Of a stretch of 64,000 bases of DNA, positions 58,796 through 64,000 are shown piece after piece. Within the stretch, counting starts at the first letter, position 1. Every line of letters begins with the position of its first letter. Location: positions 22,510,501 to 22,574,500 of the forward strand of contig NC_135358.1 of assembly GCF_051622035.1 (NCBI RefSeq), written 5' to 3'. Source of the DNA: Arctopsyche grandis. Lineage: Eukaryota > Arthropoda > Insecta > Trichoptera > Hydropsychidae. The position numbers and the translations under genes are program-made. The notes below the pieces were generated by a model that saw nothing but the letters and a program-made list of their open reading frames with translations, ran no database searches and was not told the origin of the DNA.

Positions 58796-60114
58796 AGAAT
58801 ATATAAATATAATACGAAAAAAAAGTTTTGTAACATTAACGGTATATTATTAAAATTATGAATTATCCACTCATGTTGAAATTTCAAGTTGTTGGACCGT
58901 CAGGTGTGCTTTGCAGAAGATGCAGTTTCGGATAAGGGATTCTGCACCCACCCCTCCTACCCTTTCTTCACTTCGTTACTGCCAGCTGTTGTTGGGTTTC
59001 TGTAGCACCTGTCACCAGCTGCTGCTACCTAAATTATGTACCAATCGAGTCAGCGGACAGGGACTGTCATTGATAATTTTTTTTTTTTGCTTTCAGTCAA
59101 TTTTTGACAAATTTTCCAATAAATATTCATTAAAACTACACAATTAAACTTTTTAGAATTGCATAGGTACATCAACATATTTCATCTGAAACAAAGTTAC
59201 GTTTTAAAATTGGAATATATAATATTTAATTAGTTGTTTAACAACAAATTAACATAATAACAATATACATTTTATTCCAATATGTTCCAGAATAATTTAC
59301 GAAATCAAATATGTGTAGTTGAAAACCCCTTCCATTTAAAGGCGTGTGCCCGTCAAAAGAAAAAAAAACGTTTGCGTTTCTCAAACTATACATGAAAAGA
59401 GCATTTTTATTTTTAAATATAAATAATTACCATAATATTGTTTCTTAATCTCGAACAATATTTTGTTAGTAATCGTAATTTTAGCTCGATTGCAAGAATC
59501 GCTATCGAAGTCCTGGTTTTTCATTATTTATCGCAGGAAGTTCTTATCCATAGTTTCCTTTTTTTATTTAATATACATATGTATATCACCGTTTTATTGT
59601 CGTTTTTGCATGCATATGTTAACACTATACGTATATGTACATACATATGTATACGCATTTCCGATAGAAAAGTTTAATGCTGAATACACATTATTTATGT
59701 AGAGATTCGTAATCGCAAATGAATCTCACCTTATGATATCATCGATGATCAATCACAGTATCGATCATTTATGAATAATTTTGTACATAAAATCTTGGCA
59801 AAAAAACTTTTTTTTGACCTTGCAAGTTTTAAATTATGCAATTATTATGTGTATATTTTAATTGAGGTCATGCGGTTAACCAAAACTTCCTTTTGTGATA
59901 CATATAATATTTTCGTATTTTTTTTGCGAACATTTCGTTCGTAAATAGCCTTTTGTTCGCAAGCGCTTGTTTTAATTAATTGTGAGATTTCGAACATGGG
60001 TTTCTTAATATTTTATGCTAATGAATACAAGCAGATCATAGTCACGCCCATGTTTACTATCATATCGTGATTCAGCATATCCTAATTTTTTACATACATA
60101 CATATGTAAATTAC

Positions 60115-60490
60115 CAGTCTCCGTCACGAGCCCGAATGTGAAACGCCCGAAAACGCAAATATCGGAAAGCAAAGATCGAAAATCGAAAGATCTTAAGTCG
60201 AAAGATAAAAAAAAGGGTGCATGGTAAACGGTACATACTCACTTAATTTGCGCGAGCAGGATACAACAGGAACCAGAGGAACAGGCTTTTCCTCCCGTAT
60301 TAATGTGCGCGCGCAGAATACTGGAAGAAAAGCCTGTTCCTCTTGTTCCTGTTGTATCCTGCTCGCGCAAATTAAATGAGTATGTGCCGTTTACCATGCA
60401 CCCTTTTTTTTTGATCTTTCGATTTTCGATCTTTGCCTTCCGATATTTGCGTTTTCGGGCGTTTCACATTCGGGCCCGTGAGGTAGACCC
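60115..60490. mobile_element. long foldback element (family B), second full copy with 9-bp duplication
   Basis: The left end is CAGTCTCCGTCACGAGCCCG; the right end inverted is GGGTCTACCTCACGGGCCCG. A perfect 9-bp duplication GTAAATTAC flanks it (60106-60114, 60491-60499). The arm and centre words are those of the copy at 44108, with small indels. It has no coding capacity. Confidence 0.85.
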
Positions 60491-60576
60491 GTAAATTACA
60501 TATGTATATGACCGGATCACTGACATCGCACTACATTTTTGTTTTAAAACATAGTCATTATGTACGTATATCATGA

Positions 60577-61083
60577 TCATTTACAGCCTCTCACCATCCA
60601 CTGCTGGATGAAGGCCTCTCCGACACGCTTCCACTCGTCTCTGCTTTGCGCAACTCTCATACATATTTTCGTAATTTCGTCAACCAATCTTCCCCGCGGT
60701 CTTGCTTTTACTCTTTTGCATTCTCTTGGATACCATTCTAGCACTTCTTTTGTCCACCTTTCGTCCATTTTTATAGCCACGTAGCCCGCCCATTGCCGTT
60801 TCAATCTCTTTACTCTATCCACTATGTCCACTACTCTCGTCATATTTCTCACATACGTGTTCCGCTTCCTGTCTTTCCTCATTATGCCGAGCATACAGCG
60901 TTCCATACTTCTTTGAGTGCATTAGACTTTGTATAGCATCATGGCGTTCAATGTCCAAGTTTCACATACATACATCATCATTGGCAAAACGCATTGATGG
61001 AAGATCTTTTTCTTCAGTGGAATTTTCGATTTAAAAACAACATCCATTCGTCCAAATGCACTCAAACCTAATTTCATGCGTCT
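60577..61083 (-). pseudogene. C-terminal part of an endonuclease-reverse transcriptase (RTE-like)
   Basis: The minus strand reads LGLSAFGRMDVVFKSKIPL, FHQCVLPMMMYVCETWTLNA, a stop, then MERCMLGIMRKDRKRNTYVR, VKRLKRQWAGYVA, ERWTKEVLEWYPRECKR and RPRGRLVDEITKI. This is the well-known C-terminal wording of insect endonuclease-reverse transcriptases. The N-terminal and catalytic regions are absent and one stop interrupts it. Confidence 0.8.
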
Positions 61084-63879
61084 CTTTATCTATGTACATA
61101 AAACAAAAATATTTTAAAATGCATAAAATACAGTTAACCCCAAAATATTATTCGGAAATGTAAAGGGAGGCATTCGTTTCTATTACAGTAAGATAAATCA
61201 TTCCCAATATCAAAATAAAAAAATAATGTTTTAAGGCAATCGTAAAAAAACTTTGTATTTTTCGTGAGCTTGATCAAATTTCACGAACTTTATTTTGAAA
61301 AATACTTAAGATTAAATACTTAAAAGATTTACTCGATACTTCGGATCTAGTAAATAAAAATAAAACTCATAAATCAGCACATAAAAGGTCGAGTTCTATC
61401 AACTGGATAATTCATCAAGGCGATTGAGTAAATATCGTTGATGATCTATTCTACATACATACATACACATTTACTCTAGCACATGTGCCTTTTATATTAA
61501 ACTTCCGTAGTCGGATTCAATTCGTTACTCACATTCTATGAAGTTAATCACAGTTCACACATTCGTTCAACTTTTTCGCTATCTCTGTGTCTCAGTTCTT
61601 CGAGGTCAAATTTTAGTGCGAATCTATTTAGCTCGCTTTAGCGTATTCCGTAATTACCGATTGGAAATAGTCAACGCGTTAAGTCAAAACTAAACAATGC
61701 AATGTTTGTTAACGAAGCGGTCAATAAAACGAGACCAAGCATATGGATTTTAGAAACATTGACCTGCAAGCTATTCTCGGTGATTTTTAAGGTCATTAAT
61801 CGCTCGGCGAAGCGTTGATTTTTAAAATAAACTCTTAATTCGAAACGTGGCGACAAATTACCGTTTCCGTAAGAATCGTTCCTATGACGGAGAAAATGGA
61901 TTAAAAAATAAAAGGCAGTGAGTGCATCCTGTTTTAACTTCGTGGTAGCTTCCTGGGTAACGCCTAGCAACGACTATATTTAATCGACTGATGAAAAACT
62001 TATTATTATCATGATAATACATACTTACATATATAAATTCTATTAAATCACCTACACTTTGGGGGTATAACGATCTCCTTTGAATAATGTATTTCTGTCT
62101 TCTCCCAAAGGCTATTGAATTTGAGCGTGTATCAAAAGATAAGAGGTGAAGCTCAAATATTAAATATGTAAGCCATTTTCCCAAATATCGAATACGCGGA
62201 ATACGCAAACCCTGTTCCGAGCGTTCCAAAAATGTGGCTCGTAATGGCATTTTGTACAGAGCAAGTGCTCTTTGAAATTAATTCCGAATGGAGTACACCT
62301 GGTGAATAATTAACGCGAAACCTCTACGCAGGCGCATGACCTATTTATGTATTAAGCTTTTTTTCTTTTGACCCATTAAAAACTTCTAGCTTGGTGCTTT
62401 TGATTCTTCTATCCAGAATAAAAATAAAAGTGTCGATTTAACCTTTGTCAGAACAAAGACCGTCTTAGTTGTCGGGTAGTTATTTTTAATTACCTATAGA
62501 TACATCACTGATGTATCTACATATTTTACTGTTTTATATAATATTAATTTTTATTCATACATACTTGATATAAAAAAGTCTAGTAAAAAAATATACGTTT
62601 GTATATGTGGATTTAAATTTAATAAATCTCTACGTCAGAATATGACAAATTCAAACTAAGTTTCGGAAAGTATAATACATACTTTAAAATTATCCCATTT
62701 ATTTTATTTCTAGAAATGCCTATGTTATTCAATGTAGAACAAATGAGATATATGTATGTACCTACGTATGTTGGGTACATGGTTTATGTCAAGATAATAA
62801 TTGAAAAGAATTTATTCGTAGTATTTCTGTAGTGCTGCCTGGTCAGACTTTAATATTTGATCGACTACTCCAAGTCGATCGTTTCCTGTCAGAGTTTTTT
62901 AAACTTGTACATATGTATATAAATTTATAGATTACAAATATGTAGTAGGTAGGATGGATTTTGCTTCAACAATGAAATAAGATAAATTGGCAAACTGCTA
63001 GGAAACGATCGACTTCAAATATCCAAGTCTGATCAGCACAGCATTTAAGATTATACTCATAATAAATTCTTTTCAATCGAGGTCAGCTCACGCGATCGAA
63101 TTCAGTGACCTCTCGGTGCTTAATATCAACGCAACCACCGAGTCACGCTGCTGGCTCTATCTTACATATGTATGTATGTATTTTAGAAGGATTTAATAAG
63201 ATGTTCATTAATCTTTGTGCTTTTTTATATTTTAAATGAAAATTTAAAAAAATTCTGGTTAAGTTCGTGAATTTGAGCTCGTTTTTATTAATTTCAATTT
63301 AAAATTATTTTGGATTTATAATATAATATATTTAATTTTTTTTATTTAAAATCTTGTGCTAGTATGATCGCACTTTCATCTTCACCTGTAGTCAATTTAG
63401 TTTCGTGTTTCCCTAAGAATGCTATGAATCCATTGGATTACATACACGACAAAAAGCTAATTGGTGAATCCTGAAAGTACAATTATTGTACTTGACCCAA
63501 TTCTGATCTTTAAATTTTAGCGAAAGAAATGTTAGAAAGCAACATTGTTTGTAATTATTACACATTTGAAATTCTTAAATATTTACATACATGTACATTT
63601 ACATTATGTATATTCTAAAACTTCAGAAACAAATTACACAAAGCACTAGCTAAAAAGAAAATATTTGATTACTCAGAACCGGATATACATGTAGTATGTG
63701 TGTAAACGTATTCGTATATCGAATTTTTACGTATTTTTACATGTGAAGTAAGAAGTTGTATGACATAGTTTGTTGTGACAACATACTCTAGCATTAGTTG
63801 ACATATGTACGTAAATATTCGTCATTGGTGTTGCATTCTAATCTTTGCCTTTGCCGAGTTGTGAATCAACATACCGGAT
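61084..63879. other. presumed intron or intergenic DNA
   Basis: No gene was recognised. Frames on the minus strand at 61671-62250 have no family likeness. A 21-bp palindrome AGATACATCACTGATGTATCT lies at 62498-62518. An imperfect inverted repeat spans 62831-63050. Confidence 0.35.
62831..63050. repeat. imperfect inverted repeat, possible MITE
   Basis: GTGCTGCCTGGTCAGACTT and AAGTCGATCGTTTCCTG (62831-62890) return inverted at about 62996-63047 (CTAGGAAACGATCGACTT, AAGTCTGATCAGCACAGC). The arms are about 55 bp with differences and no clear target duplication. It may be a decayed foldback element. Confidence 0.5.
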
Positions 63880-63925
63880 ATGGAAAAACAGCGGAAATTG
63901 TTGCGCGTGATCATTGCACCACCGG
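63880..63925 (+). CDS. possible start exon
   Basis: ATG at 63880 opens MEKQRKLLRVIIAPPG without a stop and meets a donor CCGG|GTGAGA after one base of the sixteenth codon. It thus ends in the same phase as the exon at 54930-54957. Unspliced, the frame closes after 24 codons. The local composition is less AT-rich. The product is not recognised, and no partner exon is in the window. Confidence 0.3.
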
Positions 63926-64000
63926 GTGAGAACAAGGAACTCGTGTCCTTATAGTGAATACCCAGCGCTCGTGTAGTCGAATGAACGTGTTTGGAATACC

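Larger units (their letters stand above)
57064..60114. other. presumed intron or intergenic DNA with RT fragments
   Basis: AT-rich with two small decayed pieces of non-LTR reverse transcriptase (57941-57985 and 58640-58795). Short frames at 58911 and 59438 show no family likeness. Confidence 0.35.

Noticed and set aside
61671-62250. Minus-strand frames of 99 and 122 codons
   Set aside because: No recognisable domain, no splice or start context that stands out, and they overlap in different frames.

Overview
The window is AT-rich eukaryotic nuclear DNA, almost certainly from an insect. Genes are split by GT-AG introns and proteins match insect families (quiver/sleepless, hemomucin, MADF-BESS). 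TTAGG-like runs occur, and many insect-type transposons are present. The order cannot be fixed from sequence alone; a lepidopteran or another order with TTAGG telomeres is plausible. No bacterial operons, CRISPR arrays, rRNA or tRNA genes were seen.

Host genes. (1) 9702-12736 (+): three 3' coding exons of quiver/sleepless (Ly6/uPAR-like, GPI-anchored regulator of Shaker channels and nicotinic receptors); its first coding exon was not found. (2) 26055-31381 (-): a complete ten-exon BNIP2/caytaxin/prune2-type BCH-domain protein of 814 codons. (3) 37648-40778 (+): a complete six-exon hemomucin/APMAP protein of 575 codons with a Thr/Pro-rich tail, possibly with a 5' UTR exon near 33.8 kb. (4) 44940-46284 (+): a complete three-exon protein with two MADF domains and a BESS motif, 396 codons. 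(5) 47602-49510 (-): a complete five-exon C3orf33-like membrane protein, 269 codons. Genes 2 and 3 are divergent; genes 4 and 5 are tail to tail. A GC-rich island at 54.66-55.32 kb carries a probable first coding exon (54930-54957) of a gene running out to the right. A second possible start exon with the same splice phase lies at 63880-63925. Two orphan exon candidates lie at 14.2 kb (-) and 21.4 kb (+).

Mobile DNA. The region is rich in elements whose ends can be set from terminal inverted repeats plus target duplications. These are: hAT (2910-3748, 11820-11980, 35413-36628), mariner (26421-27683), PIF/Harbinger (43274-44064) and piggyBac derivatives (28314-28530, 56102-57059). Two families have 9-bp duplications (about 200 bp: 31451, 42693, 49944; about 390-bp foldback: 44108, 60115, half copy at 6944). 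A further element with a 10-bp duplication lies at 31929-32402. There is also a candidate LTR at 32625-33619 and several fragments of non-LTR reverse transcriptase.

The most striking object is a seemingly full-length non-LTR retrotransposon at about 50.2-54.37 kb. Its gag-like ORF1 and its endonuclease/reverse transcriptase ORF2 lie in one reading frame, split only by a single UAG in the context UAG-CAA-CCA. That context matches the CAR-YYA stop-readthrough consensus. ORF2 has no ATG before the middle of its endonuclease domain. This suggests a Gag-Pol type readthrough strategy in a LINE.
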